DNA from: Arthrobacter pityocampae
Lineage (GTDB): Bacteria > Actinomycetota > Actinomycetes > Actinomycetales > Micrococcaceae
Direction: 5' to 3'
DNA length: 64,000 nucleotides
NCBI RefSeq assembly: GCF_002927275.1
Contig: NZ_PRKW01000002.1
Coordinates: 310,001-374,000, forward strand
Part shown: positions 1 to 8,866 of the stretch, one piece after another
Position numbering within the stretch: the stretch's first letter is position 1
How the letters are laid out: the number at the start of each line of letters is the position of its first letter
Program-made: the position numbers and the translations under genes
The notes under the pieces: model-generated
Database searches by the model: none
Told to the model about the DNA's origin: nothing
The model's input: only the letters and a program-made list of their open reading frames with translations

Positions 1-432
1 TCGGGCGATCGTTTCGCCGTCGCCGCGCGTGCCTTCAGGGAAGATGATCAGCGAGTCCCCGGCCGTCAGCACCTCGGCCATGCCCTCCACCTGCCCCTTG
101 GGGCTGACCCCCGAGTCGGAGGTGCGCTGTCGAGTGCCACTGGAGCCGTGGCGGTCCACCAGATAGGCGTTGAAGATCTGATCAGCGAAGACCCTGCGCA
201 CCCCGGAGCCCCAGTAGTCCTTGGCGGCCACCGGGCGGGTCCGTCTTCGAAGCTCTCCCGGCAGTGCGGCCCAGATGGTGAGGAAGTCCAGATGGCTGGA
301 ATGGTTCGCGTAATAGATGGCCTGCTCCGGCAGCTCCGGTTCGGAGTCTCCGGCTGCAGTCGCGACACGCGCCCCGGCGAACGCGCTGATCAGGGTGGCG
401 AGGCCGCGCCGGAGAACGCTACTCACGTTCAC
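1..432 (-). CDS. 1-acyl-glycerol-3-phosphate acyltransferase-like protein (PlsC family), C-terminus outside window
   Basis: Membrane-associated acyltransferase family that transfers an acyl chain to a lysophospholipid-like acceptor. The visible N-terminal 144 codons contain the catalytic NHSSHLD motif (HX4D) near residue 45 and the FPEGTRG substrate-binding motif near residue 135, both standard for PlsC enzymes. The GTG start overlaps the stop codon of the upstream phosphatidyltransferase as GTGA, so the two are probably translationally coupled. The protein runs off the left edge of the window, so the C-terminal part cannot be judged. The true substrate is unknown; the neighbour suggests phospholipid synthesis. 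Confidence 0.8.
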   Translation of the reverse strand, partial: MNVSSVLRRGLATLISAFAGARVATAAGDSEPELPEQAIYYANHSSHLDFLTIWAALPGELRRRTRPVAAKDYWGSGVRRVFADQIFNAYLVDRHGSSGTRQRTSDSGVSPKGQVEGMAEVLTAGDSLIIFPEGTRGDGETIAR

Positions 433-1124
433 GCGGGCAGGTCCTTGCTGCGGGCGCGCAGCGAGGCGCTGACACGGCGCAGTCGGCGAACGCAGGTGAG
501 CAGGGAGCCCAGCGCGATGAGCGCCAGCGTGCTGACCAGCACCCACCCTTCCGACCACGGAAGCCATGGTTCGGCGATGCTCACCAGGACCCCGGCCATC
601 AGCAACCACATACGGTGCGGCTTGGCCAGGGGCCCGTCGAAGAAGTTCCTCGTACCGAGGGCTGACCCGAGGCTGCGGATATAGGCGGTCAGTACAGCCA
701 ATATCGCCGCTAGGAATCCCAGCGTCACCCCGAGATCGACCCTGCCCGCGCTCAGCAGCCCGGCGGTCGCGATGCCTGCTGCTCCCAGGAACAAGACATC
801 AGAAATCCGATCGGGCAGCTCATTGTAGATATCGCCCACCGGTGAGCTCATGCCCTTCTCGACCGCCAACATTCCGTCGAGCATATTCAGCAGCAGACGC
901 AGCGGTATACAGGCGGCAGCCACGGCCAACAGGACAGCCCCGCTTACGGCGTCGTCGGTATGCGCCGACCAGATCAGCGCAGCGGCGCCCACAGCGGCGA
1001 ACACCACTGAACCGACCGAGATCTGGTTGGGGGTGAGTTTCGCCGCCGCAAGGATATCCGCAGATCGTGTCGCCCACCGGCTGCTGCGCTGCGGAATTGC
1101 CCGCCTGTCCGTTCCTTGGCTCAT
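429..1124 (-). CDS. CDP-alcohol phosphatidyltransferase family protein, variant motif
   Basis: Predicted integral membrane enzyme that would condense a CDP-activated lipid with an alcohol. With the ATG at 1124 it has 231 residues and several hydrophobic segments. The family motif DxxDG..AR..GxxxDxxxD is present only in part: N80, D83, G84, A87, V88, G97, N101 and D105. Two of the four metal/catalytic aspartates are Asn and the Arg is Val. I recall a similar LNMLDGML-type variant in the E. coli YnbA group, paired there too with acyltransferase-like genes. An in-frame start at 1232 is possible but would run into the divergent promoter. Coupled by a 4-nt overlap to the PlsC-like gene. Confidence 0.75.
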   Translation of the reverse strand: MSQGTDRRAIPQRSSRWATRSADILAAAKLTPNQISVGSVVFAAVGAAALIWSAHTDDAVSGAVLLAVAAACIPLRLLLNMLDGMLAVEKGMSSPVGDIYNELPDRISDVLFLGAAGIATAGLLSAGRVDLGVTLGFLAAILAVLTAYIRSLGSALGTRNFFDGPLAKPHRMWLLMAGVLVSIAEPWLPWSEGWVLVSTLALIALGSLLTCVRRLRRVSASLRARSKDLPA

Positions 1125-1236
1125 GTGGAGTGTCCGTTCATTTGGCCCTTTGCCGTATTTCATACGGTAGTGGGAGTCGGGCGGGGGAACTGGCAGCAAC
1201 CCGCGATCAATCCCGTAATTCCACGTCACCATTCAT

Positions 1237-1242
1237 TACAGT
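1237..1242 (+). promoter_or_regulatory. putative -10 of a leaderless promoter
   Basis: TACAGT lies exactly 6 nt before the ATG at 1249 and there is no Shine-Dalgarno sequence, which fits an actinobacterial leaderless transcript starting at the ATG. No good -35 is visible. Confidence 0.35.
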
Positions 1243-1248
1243 GAAAGC

Positions 1249-1842
1249 ATGAGAGCTCGACGCACATCAGTTTTCAGGAACGCCCTGCGGGACCATGGAA
1301 TCGCCGGAGCATGGGGCTTCGCAGAAGCGACGTTCTTCTTCGTGGTCCCCGATGTGTGGACATCCTGGGTGGGGCTACGCCGGCCGAAGCGCGCGCTCAG
1401 CACCACGATCTCAGCCCTCGGTGGTGCCATGGCCGGAGGCACGGTGACCTACTGGTGGGGCCACAAGGTCACCGCCGAGGCCTCGCGCAGCGCGCTGGTG
1501 ACAGTTCCGGCGATCACGAACGCCATGATCAGCAAGGTGGAGCAGGACATCGCTGAATCCGGGGCCGCTTCCCTGATGAAGGGCCCCACCCGCGGAATCC
1601 CGTACAAGCTCTACGCTCGGGCAGCCGGCCTGCAACGGACCCCGCTGGTGACACTTCTTGCCTGGAGTGTGCCCGGCCGGATGGTTCGGTTCATGATGGT
1701 GACACTGGCAGTGTCCGGAATTGCCGCCGTAGTGCGCCGCAGGTACCCGGACATTTCTGAGCGGCGGATCTCGACCGTGTTCTGGATCTGCTGGGGCGTG
1801 TTCTACGCAGTGTTCATCCCACTGACCTCCCGTCGCCACTGA
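1249..1842 (+). CDS. VTT/DedA (YqaA)-like membrane protein
   Basis: Predicted membrane protein of 197 residues. Hydrophobic stretches occur around residues 60-75, 130-160 and 172-192. The N-terminal FAEATFFFVVPDV segment and the central GIPYKLYARAAG segment resemble conserved parts of VTT/SNARE-associated (DedA, YqaA) proteins, which are implicated in lipid scrambling or undecaprenyl-phosphate handling. It is divergent from the phosphatidyltransferase/acyltransferase pair, which supports a lipid role. A single line of its sequence (1261-1320) counts to about 62% GC, lower than the core genes to the right, so it may have been acquired. Family assignment is by motif memory only. Confidence 0.5.
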   Translation: MRARRTSVFRNALRDHGIAGAWGFAEATFFFVVPDVWTSWVGLRRPKRALSTTISALGGAMAGGTVTYWWGHKVTAEASRSALVTVPAITNAMISKVEQDIAESGAASLMKGPTRGIPYKLYARAAGLQRTPLVTLLAWSVPGRMVRFMMVTLAVSGIAAVVRRRYPDISERRISTVFWICWGVFYAVFIPLTSRRH

Positions 1843-2803
1843 ACCCCAGCGACCGGAGCTCCGACACCGCTCGACAATCCGAGTGAAGCATTCCTACTTC
1901 GGCTCAAAAGTCCGTGAGGGTCGCCATAGCGAAGACATTCCGAGGCGCGCTGGCCGCAGTATTACAGGGCCACCTTTCAGGGCGTTGAGTGCGGGACGGG
2001 TCAGATAGGGGCCCGCCGGGTTTCCGGACGTCGACGTTGCCTCCTACCGATCTCCTACTCGACACCCGGAATCGATGTCCGGCATTTCAGCCTTCACGAA
2101 TTTCGGGAGGTCGGTCGTCGGTCTCCTCGGCGGCTTTCTTATGCCACGCTTCCTCCGACCGCGTCGCATGCAGGATTTGCAGGACACAACCAACCGCGGC
2201 GAGGGTCTCCACGACCTGACGTACGGGAGTCGCCTCCGTGCCGGGAAGCCGCTGGCGGACCTTCTGCGCTCGGCCCCGTCGACGACGTTCAACACAATGG
2301 AGGGCCCCTGCGCCGCCTGGGCCGCTTCCGCGACCACGAAGCCCTGCCGGGTCTCCCCTCGATGTCCCCGGCCTGCGTGGTGCCCGGTAGCACCGTAGTC
2401 CCGGCATTCGCCATCGGTGGTCTTGGCCTCGGTGACGGTTCCGTTACGGGCAGTGAGGACGCCCGCGTCACCGAGGATTTCGTCATCACTGCCTGCGGTC
2501 AGGCATCTCGACGGTTCAACTGGACCTCACGAGCACCACGGACACACTGGTGAGCGGAATCTGACCACTCTGGGAGCGTGCCGCGTACGCCCACCTCCCG
2601 CCATGCCGCGGAACAGGGGCCAGTGGGTAAAGTAGCCTCAGGGCAGGTTCCCGGTTTTCAAGGCAGGGCGGGATGCGCAGCGAGGTCGGCCGGAAGGCAC
2701 TCGCCGCCGTATCGCGACCGGCACGACCGATAGACTCCTGGATCCTGCATGACATGGCCCTGGCGCGGTTCACGGCCATCCGACGAGCGAAAGACTTCTA
2801 GCG
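1843..2803. other. intergenic region without a supportable gene
   Basis: About 960 bp. Short open frames overlap in both directions between 1989 and 2779, but none has a convincing start, ribosome site or family similarity. On the minus strand (about 2500-2090) stretches that read like protein alternate between frames, for example FVVAEAAQAAQGPSIVLN and then LQILHATRSEEAWH. This could be a decayed gene; I could not assign a family. Confidence 0.5.
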
Positions 2804-4498
2804 GTGACAGACAGTCAGCAATCCGACGACACGACCATCGGCCAGGGCCCACAGCAGGACGCTGCGGCAAGCGACGGTACCGATGCAGCACCCGTAGCGG
2901 CAGAGCCCAGCGCGGCTGCAGAGCCCGCTGTTGACGAGCCCGAGGCGATGGACCCCTCGGTGGCCGTCGAGCCCGAGGCTGCAGAGCCCCCCGCGGCGGT
3001 GGAGGCCCTTGCAACGCAGCCCCCTGCGGCCACAGAGCCCGCGACGACCATCGAGGAAGCCGCGGTGGCCGAGCCCGTTGCGGCAGAAAGCGCGGAGCCC
3101 GCGGCCGTTGAGCCTGCTGCCGCGGAGCCTGCTGCCGCCCAGCCGCAACCCTCCGCTCCCCGCCCCCCGCTTCCGACGACGATGGCCCCACGCCCGGTGA
3201 AGAAGGCCGCGACGCCGGTGGCGGCCCCCGTCGCCCACAGCACCCCCCTCGCGGAGGCCGGCAGGTTCGCGCGCGTCGAGGAGGACGGCCACGTCTTCCT
3301 GCTCGTCGACGGCGAGGAGCACCCGGTGGGCCAGTACCCGGACGCGACGCGCGAGGAGGCCCTCGCCTACTTCGTGCGCAAGTACGACGACGTCGCCAGC
3401 CAGGTGGCGCTCCTCGAGCAGCGGGTGCAGGCCAAGGCGCCGGCGTCGGACATGGCCAAGACGGCCAAGCACCTGCGCGCCCAGGTCGGCGAACGCAAGG
3501 TGGTCGGCGACGTCCTCGCCCTCGAGGCGCGCATCGACGCCCTGCTGGAGGCCATCGCGGGCCTGGAGAAGGCCGAGCGGGCCGTCCACGACGCCCTGAA
3601 GGCCAAGGAACTCGCGGCCCGTGAGGCGATCGTGGCCGAAGCGGAAGAGCTCGCCGACCGCGACCCCTCTACCGTGCAGTGGAAAGCCAGCAGCACCCGG
3701 ATGAACGAGCTGTTCGAGCTCTGGAAGGCTGCCCAGAAGAACGGACCGAGGCTCGGCCGCGGCACGGAGGACGCGCTCTGGAAGCGCTTCCGGTCCGCCC
3801 GCACCATCTTCGACCGCCACCGCCGCGCCTACTTCTCGCAGCTGGACAGTGACAACGTCGAGGCCAAGCAGGCCAAGGAAGCCCTCATCAAGCGGGCCGA
3901 GCAGCTCTCCGGCTCCACGGACTGGGGCCACACCGCCGCCGAGTACCGGCACCTGATGGACGAGTGGAAGGCCTCCAAGCGCGCCAGCCGCAAGGACGAC
4001 GACGCCCTGTGGGCCCGTTTCCGCGCCGCCCAGGACCGTTTCTTCGAGGCACGCAAGACCGCGAACGAAGCCGTGGACGAGGAGTACGCGGGCAACCTCG
4101 TGGCTAAGGAAGCGCTGCTGCGGGAAGCCCAGCAGATCCTGCCGATCAGGGACCTCGCCGCCGCGAAGAAGGCCCTGCAGTCCGTCCGCGACCGGTGGGA
4201 CGAGGCCGGCAAGGTCCCGCGCGCCGACATGGGCCGCATCGACGCGGGCCTCCGCAAGGTGGAGGACGCCGTCAAGGCCGCCGATGACGAGCACTGGACG
4301 AAGACGAACCCGGAGACCAAGGCGCGCACCAACAGCGCCCTGAGCCAGCTCGAAGCGACGATCGCCCAGCTCAAGGAGGACCTCGCCGCCGCCGAGCGTG
4401 CCGGCGACGCCAAGAAGATCGCGTCGGCACGGGAAGCACTGGCCGCACGCGAGCAGTGGCTCGACATGCTGCAGAGGTCGGCGCAGGACTTCTCCTAG
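2804..4498 (+). CDS. DUF349 domain-containing protein
   Basis: A 564-residue helical, probably cytoplasmic protein. Residues 1-150 are a low-complexity Ala/Pro/Glu tract. From about residue 280 there are three DUF349-type repeats, each with a Trp-rich motif (LWKAAQKNG with ALWKRFRSARTIFDRHR; MDEWKASKR with ALWARFRAAQDRFFEAR; VRDRWDEAGKVPRAD). The rest is charged coiled-coil-like sequence ending around residue 560. The function of DUF349 is not established. In actinobacteria the gene commonly neighbours rel, as here. The GTG start has no clear Shine-Dalgarno; AAGACT lies 7 nt upstream and might be a leaderless -10. A strong terminator follows. Confidence 0.85.
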   Translation: MTDSQQSDDTTIGQGPQQDAAASDGTDAAPVAAEPSAAAEPAVDEPEAMDPSVAVEPEAAEPPAAVEALATQPPAATEPATTIEEAAVAEPVAAESAEPAAVEPAAAEPAAAQPQPSAPRPPLPTTMAPRPVKKAATPVAAPVAHSTPLAEAGRFARVEEDGHVFLLVDGEEHPVGQYPDATREEALAYFVRKYDDVASQVALLEQRVQAKAPASDMAKTAKHLRAQVGERKVVGDVLALEARIDALLEAIAGLEKAERAVHDALKAKELAAREAIVAEAEELADRDPSTVQWKASSTRMNELFELWKAAQKNGPRLGRGTEDALWKRFRSARTIFDRHRRAYFSQLDSDNVEAKQAKEALIKRAEQLSGSTDWGHTAAEYRHLMDEWKASKRASRKDDDALWARFRAAQDRFFEARKTANEAVDEEYAGNLVAKEALLREAQQILPIRDLAAAKKALQSVRDRWDEAGKVPRADMGRIDAGLRKVEDAVKAADDEHWTKTNPETKARTNSALSQLEATIAQLKEDLAAAERAGDAKKIASAREALAAREQWLDMLQRSAQDFS

Positions 4499-4515
4499 CC
4501 GCCCGAGCGCACCCG

Positions 4516-4565
4516 CAGAAGCCCCCCCGGCACCCTTGTCCACATCGGCGCCGGGGGGCTTCTGC
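4516..4565 (+). terminator. rho-independent-like terminator after the DUF349 gene
   Basis: The inverted repeat GCAGAAGCCCCCC...GGGGGGCTTCTGC has a G/C-rich stem of about 16 bp with one bulge and a loop of about 16 nt. It starts 17 nt after the DUF349 stop codon. No long T run follows, which is common in high-GC actinobacteria. Confidence 0.75.
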
Positions 4566-4594
4566 GTGGGCGGCGCAGTCCCCATGCTGAGGGG

Positions 4595-5269
4595 ATGGCT
4601 CCCCTGCACGGCCCCTCCGCCGCTGTCCCTCCCGAGCGCTACCCGGAAGCGGCCCGCCCTCCGGTCACGTCCACCGGGGGCGCGCTCTTCCATGCGGGGG
4701 AGATCTTCACCGCGGCGGAGCTGCAGGCCATGCGGATTGAGGGCCTCGTGCGCCTGGTCATCGGCGGGTCCTACCTCCGGAGCGACTTCCGGGAGGACCC
4801 CGTCGTCAGGTCGCAGGCTGCCGCCCGGTGTATCCCGCGGGCGGTGCGCGCCCGGGTGGCGCTGGGGCGCTCGTGCGCGGCCTGGATCTACGGGTGCGCC
4901 CCACCGCCGGCCGTGATCAGCCTCGTGACGGACCACCGGCGGCGCACCACGGCGCTGCCGCCCTTCACCTCCGCGGTCATGCACCAGGTGGCGCTCGGAC
5001 CGTTCGACGTCAACACGGTGGGCGGGGTCCCCGTGACGACCCCGCTCCGCACCGCCCTGGATATCGCGGTGCACGGCGAGGACCGCGACGCGGTGCACAT
5101 CCTGCGGGCGATCAGCCGGGACCGTGACCTGGACTGCCCGCTCCGCCTCGTGGAGGCTGCACTCCTGAGCACCTCCCGGGTGCCCGGCAAGACGCGTGCC
5201 CTGACGAGGGTGCGGGCAGCCCGGCGACCCGCACCGGAAGGAACGGCACGCCCGGGACGCCGCTCATGA
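4595..5269 (+). CDS. AbiEi antitoxin-like / uncharacterised protein
   Basis: A 224-residue protein. Residues 30-60 (FHAGEIFTAAELQAMRIEGLVRLVIGG) look like the winged-helix start of AbiEi-type antitoxin domain proteins. The later THR-rich part with TVGGVPVTTPLRTALDIA matches a pattern I associate with the large actinobacterial AbiEi-like family, whose members often carry no adjacent toxin. No toxin gene is next to it. It lies between DUF349 and the convergent rel gene. The start is weak: GAGGGG abuts the ATG. Treat the toxin-antitoxin link as tentative. Confidence 0.55.
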   Translation: MAPLHGPSAAVPPERYPEAARPPVTSTGGALFHAGEIFTAAELQAMRIEGLVRLVIGGSYLRSDFREDPVVRSQAAARCIPRAVRARVALGRSCAAWIYGCAPPPAVISLVTDHRRRTTALPPFTSAVMHQVALGPFDVNTVGGVPVTTPLRTALDIAVHGEDRDAVHILRAISRDRDLDCPLRLVEAALLSTSRVPGKTRALTRVRAARRPAPEGTARPGRRS

Positions 5270-5292
5270 GTAGCGCCCCGGCGCGGCGGCCG

Positions 5293-7710
5293 TCAGGGAC
5301 GGCGCTGCGAGCCGGTGGTCCGGTAGACGTCGAACACGCCGTCGATGCGCCGGACCGCGCTGAGGATATGGCTGAGGTACTTGGGATCGCCCATCTCGAA
5401 CGCGAAGCGGGACATCGCCACCCGGTCGGAGGACGTGTTCACGTTGGCCGCGAGGATGTTCACGTGGTTCTCGGCGAGGACACTCGTGACGTCGGAGAGC
5501 AGGCTCTTACGATCGAGGGCCTCCACCTGGATCTCGACGAGGAACACGCTCGTCTGCGTGGGAGCCCAGTCCACGGGCACGATGCGGTCCGGCTGGTCGC
5601 GCAGCTCCTGCACGTTCCGGCAGTCGGTCCTGTGCACGGAGACGCCCGAGCCACGCGTGACGAACCCGATGATGGGATCCGGCGGAACGGGGGTGCAGCA
5701 GCGGGCGAGCTTCACCCAGACGTCGCCGACCCCGCGGACGGTCACGCCGGAGTCGGAGAACTTGGGCCGTCGGGGCTGGGCCGGGACCACGGTCTCGGCG
5801 ATGCTCTCCTCGGCGCCCTCGTGGCCGCCCATGAGCGCCACGAGGTGCTCGATGACGTTCTGGGCGGAGGTGTGGCCGTCGCCGACGGCCGCATACAGCG
5901 CCGAGATGTCCTGATGGTGGAGCTCCTCCGCCACGGTCATGAGGGCGGTGTGCGTCATCATGCGCTGCAGCGGCAGGTTCTGCTTGCGCATGGCGCGCGT
6001 CAGCAGGTCCTTGCCCTTGTCCACGGCTTCCTCGCGCCGCTCCTTCGTGAACCACTGCCGGATCTTGTTCCGGGCGCGCGGGCTCTTGACGAAGCCCTGC
6101 CAGTCTTGGCTCGGGCCCGCCCCCTCGGCCTTCGACGTGAAGATCTCCACGGAGTCACCGTGGTTGAGCTCGCTGTTGAGGGGCACGAGCTTCCCGTTCA
6201 CCCGCGCCCCGATGGTCCGGTGGCCCACCTCGGTGTGCACGGCATAGGCGAAGTCCACCGGCGTGGACCCGGCCGGCAGGGCCATCACCTCGCCCTTGGG
6301 CGTGAAGACGAAGACCTCGGCGGCGTTGATCTCGAACCGCAGGGAGTCGAGGAACTCGTTGGGGTCGGAGGTCTCCTGCTGCCAGTCCACGAGGCTGCGC
6401 AGCCACCCCATGTCCCCGCCGTCCTGCGCCTCCAGCTGCCGGCCCCCGCTCTTGTACTTCCAGTGGGCGGCGACGCCGTACTCGGCGCGGCGGTGCATGT
6501 CGTGGGTCCTGATCTGGATCTCCACGGGCTTGCCACCCGGACCGATCACCGTGGTGTGGAGCGACTGGTACATGTTGAACTTCGGCATCGCGATGTAGTC
6601 CTTGAACCGCCCGGGCAGGGGGTTCCACCGCGAATGGAGGGAGCCGAGGGTCGCGTAACAGTCACGCACGCTGTCCACCAGGACGCGCACGCCCATGAGG
6701 TCGTGGATGTCGTCGAAGTCCTTACCGCGGACGATCATCTTCTGGTAGATCGAGTAGTAGTGCTTGGGCCGGCCCGTGATCGTCGCCTTGATCTTGACGG
6801 TGCGCAGGTCCTCGTCGATCTGGTTCCGGACGAGGCTGAGGTGCTTCTCCCGCTCCGGGGTCCTGTCCCCCACCATGCGGACGATCTCCTCGTACACCTT
6901 CGGGTGCAGGGCCGCGAAGGAGAGATCCTCGAGTTCCCACTTGATGGTGTTCATGCCCAGCCGGTGCGCGAGCGGGGCGAAGATCTCGAGCGTCTCCCGT
7001 GCCTTCTTCGCGGACGAGGCGGGCGAGACGAAGCGCCACGTGCGGGCGTTGTGCAGCCGGTCGGCGAGCTTGATGACGAGCACCCGGATGTCCTTCGCCA
7101 TGGCGACGACCATCTTGCGGACCGTCTCGGCCTGCGCGGCGTCCCCGAAGGACACCTTGTCGAGCTTGGTGACGCCGTCCACGAGCATGGCCACCTCGGG
7201 CCCGAAATCGCGGGTGAGTTCGGCGAGGGTGTAGGAGGTGTCCTCGACGGTGTCGTGCAGCAGGGCCGCGGCGAGCGTGGTGCCGGTCATCCCCAGTTCG
7301 GCCAGGATGGTGGCGACGGCGACGGGGTGCGTGATGTACGGATCACCGCTCTTGCGCGTCTGGCCCTCGTGGCTGCGCTCCGCGACGAGGTAGGCCCGCT
7401 GGATGAGGTCGAGGTCCTCCTTCGGGTTGTTGGCCCGGACCGTGCGCAGGAGCGGCTCGAGGACGGGCGAGTAGCCGGAGGAGCCACGGCCGGTGAGCCG
7501 GGCGATGCGCGCGCGGGTCCGCCCGCGCCGGCCGGGAGCGGCCTGGTCGGCGCTCGTCGCGGACGGCGCGGAGGCCGGGGATTCGGGCTGCACGAGCCCC
7601 CGGTTCGCTCCGGGGCGCGCCGCGTCCGTGGCGATCGGGCCCTGCCCGCCGGTCGCGGGGGCGCCGGGCCCGACGTCGGGCCCGCCCCTGGGGTTCACCG
7701 CTTCAGCCAT
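5293..7710 (-). CDS. rel: bifunctional (p)ppGpp synthetase/hydrolase (Rel)
   Basis: Makes and degrades the stringent-response alarmone (p)ppGpp on starvation, working at the ribosome. The 805-residue protein has all expected domains in order. After a poorly conserved N-terminal 80 residues comes the HD hydrolase domain with H152-D153. The synthetase domain follows, with the RGKD motif near residue 330, which marks the bifunctional Rel/SpoT class rather than the EXDD of synthetase-only RelA. Then come a TGS domain ([20 protein letters not shown]) and a C-terminal ACT domain. A terminator-like hairpin separates it from secF, so it is probably transcribed alone. GAGGG precedes the ATG. Confidence 0.96.
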   Translation of the reverse strand: MAEAVNPRGGPDVGPGAPATGGQGPIATDAARPGANRGLVQPESPASAPSATSADQAAPGRRGRTRARIARLTGRGSSGYSPVLEPLLRTVRANNPKEDLDLIQRAYLVAERSHEGQTRKSGDPYITHPVAVATILAELGMTGTTLAAALLHDTVEDTSYTLAELTRDFGPEVAMLVDGVTKLDKVSFGDAAQAETVRKMVVAMAKDIRVLVIKLADRLHNARTWRFVSPASSAKKARETLEIFAPLAHRLGMNTIKWELEDLSFAALHPKVYEEIVRMVGDRTPEREKHLSLVRNQIDEDLRTVKIKATITGRPKHYYSIYQKMIVRGKDFDDIHDLMGVRVLVDSVRDCYATLGSLHSRWNPLPGRFKDYIAMPKFNMYQSLHTTVIGPGGKPVEIQIRTHDMHRRAEYGVAAHWKYKSGGRQLEAQDGGDMGWLRSLVDWQQETSDPNEFLDSLRFEINAAEVFVFTPKGEVMALPAGSTPVDFAYAVHTEVGHRTIGARVNGKLVPLNSELNHGDSVEIFTSKAEGAGPSQDWQGFVKSPRARNKIRQWFTKERREEAVDKGKDLLTRAMRKQNLPLQRMMTHTALMTVAEELHHQDISALYAAVGDGHTSAQNVIEHLVALMGGHEGAEESIAETVVPAQPRRPKFSDSGVTVRGVGDVWVKLARCCTPVPPDPIIGFVTRGSGVSVHRTDCRNVQELRDQPDRIVPVDWAPTQTSVFLVEIQVEALDRKSLLSDVTSVLAENHVNILAANVNTSSDRVAMSRFAFEMGDPKYLSHILSAVRRIDGVFDVYRTTGSQRRP

Positions 7711-7801
7711 GTGCCATCCCTCAATCTCGATCCCGGGCCCCTCGAGGGGCCTACGATGCCACCGGTCGTGCGACGGTTCAATTCTAGCCGTGCCGGAAAC
7801 G

Positions 7802-7851
7802 GCATCGGCCGCACGCGACCCGGAGGGGTCGCCTGCGGCCGGCGCCGATGC
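7802..7851 (-). terminator. terminator-like hairpin after secF
   Basis: A long imperfect inverted repeat, beginning GCATCGGCC and ending GGCGCCGATGC, with an inner stem GCGACC/GGTCGC. It lies 16 nt beyond the secF stop codon and is followed on the minus strand by GTTTCC. It probably ends the pdxT-secF transcript before rel. Confidence 0.65.
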
Positions 7852-7867
7852 TAGGGAGGTGGAGGAC

Positions 7868-8866
7868 TCAGGCCGGGGACGCCGTCAGGGACCGGCGGGC
7901 GAGGACCCTCTCCTCCTGCTTCTTCAGCTCGGGCTCGTTGATGCGCAGCGCGGCGTACAGCGGCGCGGCGATGAAGATGGTGCCGAGGGTGCCGAGGATG
8001 ATGCCGATGAACAGGGCCAGCGACAGGTCCTGGAGCGTCCCGGCGCCGAGCAGGAAGGACCCGATGAACAGGATCGAGGCGACCGGGAGGATCGCGACGA
8101 CGGAGGTGTTGATGGACCGGACGAGTGTCTGGTTCACCGCGAGGTTGACCTGTTCGGCGAAGGTCCGCTCCACGGAGGTCTTCATGTCCGCGGTATTCTC
8201 GCGGATCTTGTCGAACACCACCACGGTGTCGTAGAGGGCATAGCTCAGGATCGTCAGGAAGCCGATGATCGCCGACGGGGTGACCTCGAAGTTGCTGAGC
8301 GAGTAGAGCCCGGCCGTGAGGACCATGACCACCACCAGGGCGGCCATCGCGGCCAGCGCCATCTTCCAGGTCCGGAAGTAGAGCGCCATGAGGATCGCGG
8401 CCAGGAGGACGAACACCCCGAATCCGATGAGCGCCTGCCGGCTGACGTCCTCACCCCAGGTGGGTCCCACGTAGCTCGAGGTGACCTGGTCCTCGCCCAC
8501 GCCGTAGCCCGTGGCCAGGTTGTCACGGACGCTCAGCGTCTGGTCGTCGGAGAGGCGTTCGGTCTGGACGCGCATGGTGTCGCCGGCGATGTTGGTGACA
8601 CGCGGCACGGCCTCGGGGACGACGTCGGTCACCGCCCGTTCGCCGATCGCGGGATCGGTGTCCTGGGTGGAGGACACCGTGAATTCCGAGCCGCCCCGGA
8701 AGTCGATGCCGAGGTTGAAGCCGCCCTTGACCACCGGGATGATGATCGAGATCAGCAGGGCGACGCCGGCGATGAGGAACCAGAGGTTCCGCCTGGCGAC
8801 GAAGGGGTAGGAGCGCTTCCCCGAGTACAGCTCGTTGCCGAAGGTGGCGAAGTTCGTGCGGCTCAT
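7868..8866 (-). CDS. secF: protein translocase subunit SecF
   Basis: Membrane component of the SecDF complex that uses the proton gradient to assist late protein export through SecYEG. The 332-residue sequence has the SecF layout. TM1 is at residues 25-50, a periplasmic domain carries [10 protein letters not shown] near residue 75, and a five-TM block follows with [15 protein letters not shown] and a conserved [37 protein letters not shown] region. Its ATG overlaps the secD stop by 4 nt, so the two are coupled. Confidence 0.96.
   Translation of the reverse strand: MSRTNFATFGNELYSGKRSYPFVARRNLWFLIAGVALLISIIIPVVKGGFNLGIDFRGGSEFTVSSTQDTDPAIGERAVTDVVPEAVPRVTNIAGDTMRVQTERLSDDQTLSVRDNLATGYGVGEDQVTSSYVGPTWGEDVSRQALIGFGVFVLLAAILMALYFRTWKMALAAMAALVVVMVLTAGLYSLSNFEVTPSAIIGFLTILSYALYDTVVVFDKIRENTADMKTSVERTFAEQVNLAVNQTLVRSINTSVVAILPVASILFIGSFLLGAGTLQDLSLALFIGIILGTLGTIFIAAPLYAALRINEPELKKQEERVLARRSLTASPA

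Noticed and set aside
2798-5098. Very long open frame on the minus strand opposite the DUF349 gene
   Set aside because: It is an antisense shadow of a high-GC gene. Its translation is Arg/Gly/Leu-rich with no family motifs, whereas the plus-strand product has clear DUF349 repeats.
4595-5269. Type IV toxin-antitoxin pair
   Set aside because: Only the AbiEi-like half is present. The flanking genes are DUF349 and rel, and no AbiEii-type nucleotidyltransferase is adjacent.
5266-7854. 862-codon plus-strand open frame opposite rel
   Set aside because: His/Val/Arg/Gly-rich shadow sequence; the minus-strand frame encodes a full-length Rel with all domains.
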